In this document: positions 36,363 to 48,816 of the stretch, piece after piece
Layout: every line of letters begins with the position of its first letter
Position numbering within the stretch: the first letter of the stretch is position 1
Translations under genes and position numbers: made by a program
Assembly (NCBI GenBank): GCA_035236585.1
Contig: CP141128.1
Location: 52,193,257-52,257,256, forward strand
Origin: Warburgia ugandensis
Taxonomy: Eukaryota > Streptophyta > Magnoliopsida > Canellales > Canellaceae
DNA: 64,000 nucleotides
Direction of reading: 5' to 3'
The notes under the pieces: generated by a model
The model's database searches: none
The model's input: only the letters and a program-made list of their open reading frames with translations
Told to the model about the DNA's origin: nothing

Positions 36363-37163
36363 GCATAGTGACCCTATGATTTCATTTGTATTAATATGCA
36401 TATCACAGTAAGATGGTCATAAGCGAGTACTCGTGACCAGTTGACTTGAGACCCAGTGCATGTTACTTTGTGATGCTAACATTTGCCTCATATGAAGACT
36501 ATTTTAAGTATTTCTTGATCATTTTATACAACGCATTGATTTGACGTAGTAAATCTATTGATTTCGACATTCTGAAACTAGACATATTGTTAGTGTTGCA
36601 TACTGATGTTTGATAAAGAATTTCAATAGATGACATGACTTACATTTTATTCATACAAATGCACACCTATCAGAATTTTAGCATTCCCGATGTCTTTCAT
36701 GAAACCATTTTGAACTCTGCATGATACATTGCTCTGTTTTCAAAAAGGGTAGTGTCAGGTTACCTACTAAGTATGATAAATACTCAACCCAATCCATTAT
36801 TTTTCAAATCAAGGAAAAGACAAGTAGAAGAAACATCAGGAGGTGTTAGAACCAAAGTCAAGTAGGCAAAGGTACGATTTAATTAGTGATTTCTTTAGTA
36901 ACTACTGTAATCTTGATTGTAACTATTTGTTGTAGATGTGGCTGTGACTAACAATCCTGGGAGTAATTACTTGTTTTGATTTGGTTTATAAATTGCCATG
37001 GCACTATGCATTGAGCGTTCATTTTGACACTCGGGCTCTTTATACAATGTTTTTGAAAAAGAAGAAAATTTTCCTACATTCTTCTGCATAAATTATTTAA
37101 AACTAGAGATCGATCTCACTGTGTTCTTACTAAAAATGGCATTGAAAAACCTGGGTCGTCACA

Positions 37164-37685
37164 GTTCATATCAGAGCTAGAACCCGACACGGCAAACCGT
37201 GCCAAGATGGCTTGAGGGTTGGCCTTGTGAGGGGACACAAGATAGTCTGAGGAGGAACACGGGAGGTACTGCTAGGGGGAAGGTGATGGGCCAGGAGTGC
37301 CCGAGACTTCAGTCTCTCACAGTAATCACGCATTTTCCCCTGAGAAGCTGGGGGAGAAACAAAGCCGTGCAGGCCCTGGCCCAAAGCGGACATGTGATTA
37401 CTGTGGACCCCACTGGGGTGGGGTGTGTCACCAACTCCTAATTGGAATAAGGTCTTGATGATGATGATGATGAATTTAAACTAGAGGCCTCATGTTACAA
37501 AATGAATTATAAAAATAATATTTAAAGACTTAGGTGGTCCACATATTCTATGGCCGATCTTGTTCAGATGGTTTGACTGTTAATCTTTAAACTCTAGGTT
37601 AGACCTTCAAGTCTCCAAGTTAGCAAAAATGATTTAATTTTTTAGTCATCTAGCTTAGAATTCTTGGACATCTTTAATTGTAGAT
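37164..37685 (+). mobile_element. Primer site and GC-rich leader of a non-autonomous LTR element
   Basis: Just after the LTR end comes GTTCATATCAGAGCT, a degenerate tRNA-iMet primer site at about 37166-37178. About 270 GC-rich bases follow with no convincing protein. A short hairpin CACGG-CAAA-CCGTG lies at 37188-37201, and a GAT triplet run at about 37455-37472. The position fits the 5' untranslated leader of a large non-autonomous element whose 5' LTR is 34209-37163. After about 37475 the sequence turns AT-rich and ends at the LTR beginning at 37686. Confidence 0.5.
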
Positions 37686-39106
37686 TGTAATAACCCCAAT
37701 TTTTGTAAAGTGATTGAGAAAATCAATTTAGTTTGAATTTTTATAAATTTTGGGCTAGAAATTTTTATAGATATTAAACATGATTTAAAACTTGGAAATT
37801 ATGAAGGTACTCAAATAACTGATTAAAATGACACTAAGTGCATTCAATTTCGAGATAAAATGAAAAATCCCTAATTTTTTTTATTTTTATGAATAAAAGG
37901 GTAAAATGGTAATTTTACCCATAACTGAGATCTAAGCCATCAATATTTAGAATGTACTTGAAAATACAATTCCAACTCCACTAAGTATGGTCAATTCCGC
38001 ATTTGGGAGAATAAAACGTATTTTTTTCCATAAAAGGCAAAATGGTCCTTTCACACCTTTGTGGGGCCCACAAATGAATCCAACGGCTAGAAAACATGTA
38101 ATGAGTGGTTAAACCACTACGAATTGATAGTGGAGAGGGAGGTGTTAGTAGAGGACCCAATGTTAATTTAATATTCAAAAGAATTGAAACATAATTATTA
38201 CAAGTAATTATGAAAAATTCAAAAACATCTATGAATACACCCCAAAAAAATCCTCCAAAAATGTTCATTAAAATTCCTCCAAGATTATCATGCATCCCCT
38301 AAAAACTAGATGTAGATTCATTCCCAAATTTTGAAAATTCCAAAAAATATCCCCTCTATCACTTTCTCTCTCCTCTCTCTAGATTGGAACAAGAGACCTA
38401 AATTCAATTAGGTACTCTGTTTCAAATAAAATATCACAAATTGAACCATTCATATTGTCTTAGACTACCTTATCTACAAAATCCCCTAAGAAATTTCACG
38501 ATCCAATAATGCAATCAATGGGAAATCACAAAACAAGCAGTTATGAGGTGATCTTATCATTAGTAGGATATTTCTTTAAAATTTGCTGTAAAGCCTATGT
38601 TTTTTTCCAATTAGGTAGGTGTAAACTCTTCCCATACTAATTTCATGTTAGTTTACATAATTTTTATTTTTCTAAAATTAAGTTTAGGTTAAAAATTATA
38701 AAAATCAAGTAAGGATAAGAACCCTTCATTTCTGTATGATGAAGGGCTCAAATGGAAAATCTGATCTATCTAATCAATCCAGAAGGGTCCAAAACCTCTA
38801 GGGTAGAAGTTTCAAGTAATTTCATCAAGTTTTGAGCCCTTGATTGAAGAGGAATTGATTGAATGGTCCAAAACGGATTGTCCGATCTTCTTTATAAGAT
38901 CCGGCTCTAGGACACCACAAGGAGACACTGCACAGAAATGCGCCCTATGGGACCATCTCTATACATGGTCTCCGCGTGTGACAATGTCCCGACGGAACAT
39001 CTACACAACAACGCAAGTCTTGGGTAGCGTGTTGTCACTTGCGTCCTAGTCACAAGAGCTCGGTGACTGCTCTGGTGACCAGACCCACTCTGCTCGAATG
39101 ATCATA
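37686..39106 (+). repeat. Head of a forward family-B LTR
   Basis: TGTAATAACCCC start, collinear with 23294-24700: same TTGGAACAAGAGACCTAAA phrase and the same AGAAGGGTCCAAAACC block. Stops at about 39106, where the minus-strand B element begins. A later part of a forward B LTR resumes at 46924. Confidence 0.75.
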
Positions 39107-42100
39107 TTATGACCCAGGTTTTTGGAACATGATTTGTAAAGTATTTTGAAAGGCAGGGCCCTTAAGAGTGTAAAATTTTTTCACAAAACAAAGCAGTGGA
39201 AATTCTTTTCTTTAGAACTTGTTTTGAAAACCAAAGTCACCACTTCATACATAACATAAGTACAATTTGTGTACAAAATAAAATTCCATTGAAGGAATAT
39301 ACTTTTATTAAACTCCAGGATCCATCCAGTGGTTCATAGTACAGCCAAGTCTAGTACAATACTTGTCCAAATTACATAATCCAAAACTCAAGCTCACCAT
39401 ACAATAAAACTCTCAACAAAGAAAAAATACATGTCTTCAAGGGTATACCTTGCAGATTATTCTCTTCAAGTCTTTTATAGTCTTCAACTCCTAACTCTCC
39501 TTCCCTGTATCTGAGATATTACAATAAGTACAATATCTTAGCAAGCAATGCTTGGTAGGGGATTCAAGAAACATAATAATTGATAAGGTAATTCCAATAC
39601 TTCATAATCTCATTATCCTTAAACATACTCTTTACTTTGTAAGTTATGTCTATCTATATACATACATACACTTCATGGGTAAACCAGTTAAATTTGTGAA
39701 AGTAGTCAAATATCATTCCCAACTAAGTTGATCAATTCTCTTCATTTTGAGAATTGAGTATTACAGCTAATCTTATACTGGGAATTTCCCTTCTTGCGAA
39801 ATATTGGTAATATACAATTACCTAGCATTTCATTATGCTATAACATAAGGCATTTCACTATGCCTATTCTCATATGCATCATAGTGCAAAATAATCAGAA
39901 AGGTTGCTATGCTGCAGTGTGATCCGTACTAGTGCTCTCGGATAACTGCCTTGTTCACCACTGATACCACAGTGGAAAATATTATGTCACTGCCTGTATG
40001 GGGGGCAAGCTTTCACAATGGTAGCCTTCCCATAATTGCCACCACCCGACTTTTAGCCTCTCTTAGGGCAAGGTATCATCACATCATCAAATTTCATGGA
40101 GCAGGTGGCCAAACCCTCATGACTCCTTTAGCAATAGCATTCCCCTAGGATTATGCCTATTAAAACAAACTCACAAGCCTCCAAGCTTGTATGTAAAATA
40201 GATTTCATATATATTAGACCATATGTTAGTTTACTTAGGGCTGAAATATTTCCTAGTTCCCTATTCACTTATAGTTTAGTCCTTAACCATCTTATGTGTG
40301 TGTGGTTGGATTATAAGGTTTTCAAGAGATTTAATACAAGTATTATCATTACTCTTGTCAACATAAGATCATGAGTACAATCATGCATATCTCATGTAAA
40401 TGCATTCATCAAATCCTCCTACCTTTAAGGATTGATCTCTTTTCCCCAATCTTCCATGATCCTGACTGATGTATGTAATCTGTACATCCATAGATATTGT
40501 CAACATATAAATTATGAACAATCCTATTGATCACTAGATCTGATGTTTAGAATGATCTTTAGATCCTTCATATCTAAGTATTTTTCTATCTCTAAGTCTT
40601 TGTGTGTCCATCTCCTTGATCTTAATCTTTCATAGATCCTTTGATTGACAACCTACACATGTTGATAAAGATCAGGGTCCTAGATCTTCTATCATCTAGT
40701 TCTTCTTTGATCTAAGTTTAGTTATTGGATCATCCCTATGGAGGATGATCTTAGTTTTCTTCCTTGAATCATCTTTCATCGAGGGTTTGGATTATCTAAT
40801 CTAATGAACTATAACAAGTATACTAATAAACATGCATACTAAGTGCAATATAGTGTTCTTATTCTTATTGTTCTTGATCATCCAAGATCTAATGGATCTT
40901 GTTTGATCATCCTTATCTTACTTACTGTTTTTATTAGGGTTAGGTAATTTACTAACCTTTTGTGCTCTTATTATTATTATTCAACCAGTAAATGTGCTGG
41001 TTGATGGTAACTTATTCAAGCCTAAATCTAGACTGCTCCTCTTATTTCCAATTGGCTAAGGCTTACTAGCTGAATGGGTGAACACAAAGTAGTTACTTCA
41101 ATCCTCATGTAAGGAGGCGTTTAGACCTCACAAACGTCAACGGAAGGTAGGGGAAGTGTGAGGCTCTATTAGATAACCCCCTTAACCACTATGTTCATCA
41201 TTCACTAGAATGACCATAGCTCAACCTTTCATAAGGTTCCTATAAGCATGTTTACCCTAAGTACTCTTTCTAATGGATTTTAATTAAGTCCATGAATATT
41301 TATAATGTCATTCATGGGGTTTATTATTCTTTTCCTAATTTGGGCCAAGGACTTGATAATCCTTATATTGTCCTACTAACTATAGCCCTTACTAATTAAG
41401 TCCAAAGTACTCCATTCTTAATTATGTAATGAAACTCTACTTTCTCATTAGAATACATTTTTGATGTTTTATGCTCTTTATCTCATAACAAGTAGATCTA
41501 CTAATAACATTTAACCATAAATGAATTATAAATTCAAAGCATAAAACTACATAATTTAACATTTAATGATAATGTGGCAAGGTACTTAAAATAATTAAAT
41601 CTAGCACCTTATGATAACAATGAAATCACATATCATGCTAAACTCTAAATGTTATACTAGCATGCTTTATAACATAATTATATTTAAAATGCTATTATAT
41701 AAAATGAAACTAATTACATTAACATTTTTAGAAACCTTTACTTATGATCCAACCATTTGATCTTGGATCTTTTCCTTTGATTAAGGATTTTAGTTATATT
41801 TAGGGAATTTTCTTTATTAAGGTCAAAAGATCATATTGATCTATTTTTTGCATAATCCATCCATGATTTCCTTGGATTTCATCATATCAACATTTATTCT
41901 TTCCATCCCAAGTATCTGATCACGCTTGATCTCATTGATCAAGTGGGTCTCTTTGTATTTTTAGGGTTTTTCTACCATAATGGGTAGATCCCTTGATATA
42001 TCTCATATATATCCAATTAAACCATAGATCTCACTTTATTTCAATAGTATATCATTATTAAAACATATTTTCAAGATATGATCATCTTAGATCTTGAAGA

Positions 42101-43691
42101 TCTAGGTAATTGGAAACTTGTTTCTTTAATACAGAAATTTTTTTACTGAATAGTATGTCCATTTTATCATTTCATCAGAAAATAGAGGTTTCAAGCTTTC
42201 CATAGCTTCTTTCTGATCTCAATTTGGAGTTCAGATGACTCTGGAATTGGATCTGGAAGTTCACAGTCCTTCCTAGGGCCTGGATTTGATCTCGGCCCAA
42301 GGAACGGAAGGCCCAGATCTTTTGGGCGGAAAACCAAGCTAGACAGACACGTTCAGTTCGTCAGGCGAGTCCACTGGGATGAATGGAGGAAGCGCCCTTG
42401 CGGGGCATCCATAGACACAGACGGGACGAGCGGAACGCTCGTCGTCTGCGCGCCCGTAAACGGGGCTGTCGCCTGGCGCGTTCGCTCATGGATTTGATGG
42501 ACGTGCCATCGTCTCGCTTGGGAAGACACCCCACGTGCAACGCACGTGCCATTTCTGACGATGCGTCACGTGTGCGTCTTGGGTGCCATTAGATCCGGAG
42601 ATCGGATAGTCCATTCTAGACCGTCCAATCAATCCTCTCTTAATTGAGAGCCCAAAACGTCTCTAATCATTGTGAAAATTCTACCCTAGGGCTTTTAGAC
42701 CCTTCTAGATTGATTGGTGCAGTCAAAATTTTCATCTGAGCACTCTATCATCTAGAATTAAGGGTTCTGGTGTTACTTTATTTTTACCTTTTTATTACCA
42801 AAATAAATTATAGTAAACTAAAAATTACATAAAACAGTATTAAACATCTATATAAAGTATTTCCACCTACCTAATTGGAGAAAAAACCTCGGTTATATGC
42901 CCAATTTAAAAAGAATACCTTGTTGATGAAGATATGGCCTAAGATCTACCTTTCTTACAAATTTCCATTGTTTGAACCATTGGATCTTGAAATTTCTTTG
43001 GGGGTTTTGTAGAATAGATATGTTGAGAAGTTTTGGATGGTGTAATTAATTAAATTAGATCTGGAACAGAGTGCCTAATTGATTTTAGGTCTCTCGTTCC
43101 AATCTAAAAAGAAAAACAAATTGAAAAGAGAGATGTCTCTTGGAAATTTTGGGTTTTTGGGGAGAGATCTAGGTCTAATTTTTTAGGGAGAGTGAAGAAA
43201 AATTTGCGGGGATTTTATGAGGATTTTTGGGGTTGTATTTATAGGCATTTTGGGTCTTTTTTCATGATTATAATATTTTATTTTTTATTATTAAATGGCA
43301 TGAAAGTCTCCCATGCTCCATTTTTTCTTCCCCATGCCCCATTTTTCTTCCCCAAGACCAGCTGATGTTTGTTGACCCATGACTTCACGTGGGCTGCTGA
43401 TAAGATTGGTTTTTAGGTCCCTTGTGGGCCCCACATGGTGTAAAAAGACCGTTTTGCCATTTATGTATAAAATTTTGGGTTTTATACCCATGATCTCAGA
43501 TTTGAGTGTACTTAGTGGCGTTGGATTTGTATTTCTTATTACATTCTAAATTTTGATGTCTCATATTTTGATTTTTGGGTGATTTTGGTTTTTGGGTAAA
43601 ATTACTATTTTACCCCTTTTGTCCAAGGAAATATCTGAAACTCAAACTTTATTGATTTTCTCAATCAATTACAAAAATTGGGGTTATTACA
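39107..43691 (-). repeat. 3' LTR of the minus-strand B element
   Basis: On the plus strand it runs from about TATGACCCAGG to GGGGTTATTACA. Reverse complement is collinear with 23294-28171, including the U5 end (39160-40000), the GC island (about 42290-42600) and the TATA box (43236-43243). The left border is uncertain by a few bases. Confidence 0.82.
43236..43243 (-). promoter_or_regulatory. TATA box in minus-strand B LTR
   Basis: TATTTATA on the plus strand (TATAAATA in element direction); matches 23871-23878. Confidence 0.58.
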
Positions 43692-43710
43692 ATCTTCCCT
43701 CCTTACAATA
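43692..43710 (-). other. Polypurine tract, minus-strand B element
   Basis: ATCTTCCCTCCTTACAATA on the plus strand reads as a GTAAGGAGGGAAGAT purine tract in element direction, next to the LTR. Confidence 0.68.
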
Positions 43711-43738
43711 ATTTCGTCCTAGAAATTTGTAATACACT

Positions 43739-44980
43739 ACTTACTCAAACAAACTAGGGTGCGTCTTCCTCATTTCTACTTCCGTTTCCTATGTGGCTTC
43801 CTCAACAGAGTGATGTTGCCACAGGACTTTGACTAACGGAATGCTTTTGGTTCTTAACTTCTGTTCCTTGCGGTCCAAAATTCGTATTGCCTTCTCTTCG
43901 AAGGTTAGGTCAGGCTTTAGCTCCTCTGGCACCCTTTGAAGTACGTGAATGTCGTCTTTGAGGTATTTCCTTAGCATAGACACATGAAAGACACTATGTA
44001 TTTCTGAGAGTTGGGGTGGTAAGGCTAATTTGTAGGCCACTAGACCAACTCTTTCTAAGATTTCAAATGGACCAATGAATCTAGGACTAAGTTTTCCTTT
44101 ACTTCCAAACCTCATTACTCCTTTGACAGGTGATACCTTTAGAAATACATGCTCGCCCACATCAAATTCCAGGTTTCTATGTCCTTTATCTGCGTAACTC
44201 TTTTGTCAGTTGTGTGCTGTTAACAACCTCTTTTGTATCAATCTGACCTTCTCTACACATTGTTCCACTAGTTCTGACTTTATCAGCTTTCTTTCTCCAA
44301 CTTCACTCCAACAGGTTGGTGATCGACATGGCCGTCCATACAATGCTTCATATGGTGCCATACCAATACTTGCCTAAAAACTGTTGTTATATGCAAATTC
44401 TACTAAAGGAAGATGTTCATCCCAACTCCCTTTCCAATCTAATGCATATGCTCTCAACATATATTCTTAGGTTTGAATAGTCCTTTATGATTGACCATCT
44501 GTTTGAGGGTGAAATGCTGTACTGAGTTTAATTGAGGTTCCCAAGGCTTGTTGTACACTCTTCCAACATCTCGAAGTAAATCTTCCATCCCTATCCGAGA
44601 TAATGGATAGTGGAATCCCATGAAGTCTTACTATTTCTTTGATGTATAACTTAGCTAAACTATCAACTGATTGGTTTTGTCTAATTGGAAGGAAGTGTGT
44701 TGACTTTGTTAGCCTTTCCACAACCACCCAAATCATGTCATGGCCTGCCCGAGTCCTTGGCAATCCCACTACAAAATCCATAGTGATATTGTCCCATTTC
44801 CATTCTGGAAGTTCCAATGTTTCTAACATTCCAGTTGGTCTTTGGTGTTCAGCCTTTACCTGTTGACAATTTAGACATTTAGCCACAAATTCTCCTATTT
44901 CTCTCTTCATGCCTTCCCACCAAAAGTTTCTTTTTAAATCTTGATACATCTTTGTACCTCCAGGGTGTATAGAAAACTTT
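43739..44980 (-). pseudogene. Integrase and chromodomain-like end, minus-strand B element
   Basis: From right to left: a zinc-binding region ([10 protein letters not shown] to [14 protein letters not shown]), then a catalytic core with [34 protein letters not shown] and HPQTDGQS. Next comes the C-terminal domain (GPFEILERVGLVAYKLALP), ending with a chromodomain-like KVLWQHHSVEEAT at about 43800. In the living element it would join the DNA copy to the chromosome, with the chromodomain steering towards heterochromatin (family knowledge). Broken in a few places. Confidence 0.84.
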
Positions 44981-44982
44981 GA

Positions 44983-46524
44983 CTAATGGGCTTCTTGTAT
45001 CAATTCCTTTCTCAGACATTTATTTGAAGGAACCACCAATCTCTCCTGAAAACGTATGCCCCCATCTGTACCCTTAACAAATCCTTTCTTTTCACACAAT
45101 TCTTGAGTTGCTGTATCTTCTTCTTGGGCTTTAAGGACTCTTTCTACAAAAGCTGATTTAATTGTGATGTTTGTGAGTAGAGCTCTTGGTTGTCTACTTA
45201 ATGCATCAGCTACTACATTTGCCTTTCCAAGATGGTATTGGATGGCAAAATCATAGTCTTTGATATACTCTATCCATCTTCTTTGTCTCATATTCAAATC
45301 AGCCTGAGTGAAGATGTATTTTAGACTCTTATGATCTGTAAATACATTGAATTTTTCTCCATACAAATAATGTCTCCAAATTTTCAATGCAAAAACTACA
45401 GCTGCCAATTCTAGGTCATGTATTGGGTAATTTATTTCATGAGTCTTCAATTGTATAGATGCATAAGCAATGACCTTCCCATTTTGCAGTAACACACCTC
45501 CTAACCCTTTGCCTGAAGCATCACAGTATATTTCATATCCCCCACTCCCAGCTGGCAATGTCAATACTGGTGCTGTAGTTAACCTCTTCTTTAGCTCTTG
45601 AAAACTATTTTCACATTCTTCTGACCAAGTGAATTTTACCCCCTTTCTTGTCAAGGAAGTCATAGGAAGAGCTAGATGAGAGAACGCTTGAATGAATCTA
45701 CGGTAGTATCCTGCTAGTCCAAGAAAACTACGTATTTCTGTTACTATTTTATGTTTCTCCCAATTCATTACTTCTTCAATCTTGGTGGGGTCCACTTCTA
45801 CTCCATTCTTGGAAATTACATGACCTAAAAAATTAACCTTCTCTAACCATAATTCACACTTACTAAATTTACCAAACAATTTATGTGTTCTGAGGGTATT
45901 TAGTACAATTCGTAAGTGTTCTTGATGTTCTTTGATAGTGGTAGAGTAAATCAGTATATCGTCGATAAATACAATCACAAATTTATCCAAAAATTCTTTG
46001 AAGATTCTATTCATCAAATCCATAAACACTGCTGGTGCATTGGTCAGCCCAAAAGACATGACTAGAAACTCGTAATGGCCATATCGAGTTCTGAATACTG
46101 ACTTGGGTATGTCTTCATCCTTAATATGCAATTGATGATATCCTGATCTAAGGTCAATTTTAGAAAAGACCTTAGTAGATTGGAGTTGATCAAAGAGATC
46201 ATCAATGTGAGGTAAGGGATACCTATTTTTCACTGTGACACTGGTCAACATTCTATAATCAATGCATAATCTCATTGACCCATCCTTCTTCTTCACAAAT
46301 ATTACTGGTGCTCCCCATGGTGAACTACTTGGTCTAACAAATCCTTTTTCTAACAATTCTTGCAATTGTCCTTTTAACTCTTTCAACTCTGCTGTGGCCA
46401 TCCTATAAGGTGCTTTAGAAATTGGAGTTGTACCAGAAATTACTTCAATGGTAAACTCAATTTTTCGATGTGGGGGTAACTCTGGTAGTTCTTCAGGAAA
46501 AACATCTTGGAAATCCCTGACCAC
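44983..46524 (-). pseudogene. Reverse transcriptase and RNase H, minus-strand B element
   Basis: One open stretch of 513 codons. [11 protein letters not shown]-like lead-in, [49 protein letters not shown] and the FIDDILIYS active-site motif. RNase [20 protein letters not shown], then [19 protein letters not shown] and [10 protein letters not shown], ending [14 protein letters not shown]. It would copy element RNA to DNA and remove the RNA strand. It is the clearest evidence for the Ty3/gypsy Tekay/Del assignment and is a useful reference for recognising the other relics. The element around it is incomplete. Confidence 0.88.
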
Positions 46525-46923
46525 TTCAATTTCTATTATCCAGGGCTATTCAACATCTAAGGAAAGCACTGTTGCTAAAAATGCCTAACACTCCTTGGAC
46601 ATATGTTTGACTGCCTTCATAGCTGAGATGATGGATTTGTCTAAGTCATTGTGTTTCCCATACAGTATTAATACTTTCTCCCCTGGTATACTAAATGTGA
46701 GTTTCTTCTTGTGAGAGTCCATAACTACCCAGTATTTTGCTAACCAGTCCATACCTAGTATGATTTCAAAATCCTCCATGTTCAATAAAATGAGGTCTAT
46801 GTCCATTCTTTTGCCCAATACTTAACTACCCAGTATTTTGCTAACCAGTCCATACCTAGTATGATTTCAAAATCCTCCATGTTCAATAAAATGAGGTCTA
46901 TGTCCATTCTTTTGCCCAATACT
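46525..46923 (-). pseudogene. Protease remnant, minus-strand B element
   Basis: Contains MDIDLILLNMEDFEIILGMDW, the conserved C-terminal half of the gypsy aspartic protease, then a KSIISAMKAVKHMSKEC linker. Equivalent to 11560-11790 in element B. The upstream part of the element is absent, and family-B LTR sequence in the opposite orientation begins at about 46924. Confidence 0.78.
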
Positions 46924-48816
46924 TATAAATATTTGTTAAACCTATATTGGATTTATGCTTTAAAGTTTATGATTTAATTGTTGTCAGTTTTTATTAGTAT
47001 ATTCAATTGTATAGTAGTTGTTAAGATATAATGAGCATGAATCATCAAAAATGTAAACTAATGGAATATAGAGAATCATGGACAATTAAGATGAGTGAAT
47101 GACTTTGACTTAATATTAGCAAGGGCTATAGTTAGTAGGACAATGTAAGGATTATCAAATCCTTAGCCCAAACTAGGAGAATAATAAACCCCAAAATGAC
47201 ATTTTAAATGTTCATGGATTTGATTAAAATCAATTAGAAAGAGTACTTAGGGTTAAAATGCTCATAGGAACCTTATGAAAGGTTGAACTAATGTCACTCT
47301 AGTGAATGCTGAGCATGGTGGTTAAGGGGGTTCTCTAATAGAGCCTCATTCTTCTCCTACCTTTTATTGACATTTGTGAGGTCTAAATGCCTCCTTACAT
47401 GAGGATTGGATTGAAGTAACACTTTGTATTCAGCTAGTAAGCCTTAGTCAATTGGAAATAAGAGGAGTCGTTTAGACTTAGCCTGGAATAAGCTATCTTT
47501 AACTAGTAAAATATTAATGGGTTGAATAATAATAATAGCAGCTTAAAAGGTTAGTAAATTATCTAATCCTAATGAAATTTTTAAGTAAGATAAGGATGAT
47601 CAAACAAGATCCATGGGATCTTGAATGATCAAGAACAATAAAAGAAATAAATATTTCTTGATGATGATGATATATATATATTTCTTGCTATTTAGATCAA
47701 ATAGAATAGAAAATCTAAACCCTTGACCAAATATGATTCAAGGAAGAGAACTAAGATCATCCTCCTTAGGGATGATCAAACAACTGAACTTAGATCAAAG
47801 AAGAACTAGATGATAGAAGATCTAAACCCTTGATCTTTATCAACAAGTATAAATTGATAATCAAAGGATCTATGAAAGATCAAGATCAAAGAAAGGAATA
47901 CACAAAGACTTAGAATAGAAAATACTTAGATCTAAAAGATTAGAAGATCATTCTAGCCATTAGATCTATTGATCAATAGGATAAACACTATTTGAGGAAG
48001 ATAGATCATGATAGGACAAAAGATCTAGATTCTTTATATCAAAGGACAAGATTAAACAAAGAATATTGATAGGATAAAAAAATATAGGATTATTCAGATT
48101 GTACAAATATTGAAGTATGTATGGATTTACATATTACATATGTCAGTCAAGATCATGGAAGGTCTTAAGAGATGCATCACTACTTGAAGGTAGGAGGATT
48201 TTATGAATCTATCTACATGAGATATACATGTTGAATACATGATCTTATGTCTGGAAATGTTGACAAGTATAATGTAAATACTTGAATTAAATCCATTAAA
48301 AACCCTTATGATCCAACCAAAACACATATGAAATGGTTACGTTAGAATTGAAAAAAAACCTAAGTGAATAGGGAACTAGAAGGTATTCCAGCCTTAGATA
48401 AAAATACAAATTGTTTAATAAGTATAAAATCAATACGTGGGAATCATTCATATAGAACGGTGACCCCTAAACTTATATGAACGTGGGTATCATTCATTGT
48501 AAGTGATGATCCCTAAGTTGAAATGAAATCCTATCTTCGGTATAAGAATACCAAAATATGAGGACGATGATATAAAGAGATAAGACGTCTGATAAGTAAA
48601 AGAATACTTTATATACAAGCAAGCAGGCTTGTGGTTTTTGTTTTAAATAGGTGTATGCCTAGGGATGCTATGCTAGGAGGGTTATCAGGGTTTGGCCACT
48701 CGCTCTCCGAAATGTGATATATATGATGATACCGTGTGCAAAGAGAGGCAAAATGTCTAGTGGGGCAATTATGAGAAGGACACCCCTGTGACGGTGTGAC
48801 TCCCTATATAGACATG
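46924..48816 (+). repeat. Later part of a forward family-B LTR
   Basis: Collinear with about 25700-27250 of the element B 3' LTR (TTTGTTAAACCTATATTGG, GGATTATCAAATCCTT, and the GTTTGGCCACTCGC block near 48694). It has about 170 extra bases near 48430-48600 that the B LTR lacks but 55375-55545 shares. It stops near CTCCCTATATAGA and continues directly into family-D LTR sequence. Confidence 0.72.

Larger units (their letters stand above)
30066..37163. mobile_element. Family E foldback: two inverted LTR-bearing arms
   Basis: The left arm (30066-33416) and right arm (33837-37163) are inverted copies. Each consists of a ~2.96-kb LTR plus ~0.37 kb of body next to the polypurine tract. A 420-base spacer (33417-33836) holds gag sequence in plus orientation. 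Both LTRs are next to polypurine tracts, so both are 3' LTRs facing outward. Arm identity looks like about 90-95%. Not an intact element; it could form a very long hairpin if transcribed through. Confidence 0.82.
34209..37163 (+). repeat. Right LTR of the family E foldback
   Basis: TGTAATGACCC...CTGGGTCGTCACA, 2955 bases. TATA box at 34713, GC island at about 35000-35450, minisatellites at about 35600-35800 and 36112-36362. Upstream is a polypurine tract; downstream (37166) is a primer-site-like sequence, so this LTR has element bodies on both sides. Confidence 0.83.
39107..46923 (-). mobile_element. Second family-B element, minus strand, partial
   Basis: Reading right to left: protease, RT, RNase H, integrase, polypurine tract and a 4.6-kb 3' LTR (39107-43691). 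The 5' LTR, primer site and gag are absent. It lies between two forward family-B LTR pieces (37686-39106 and 46924-48816), so it most likely inserted into an LTR of its own family. It has the best-kept pol in the window, with only about five interruptions, but is not complete. Confidence 0.8.

Noticed and set aside
37199-37441. 80-codon open frame in the GC-rich leader
   Set aside because: It directly follows a primer-binding site and has no domain; it is better read as non-coding leader.
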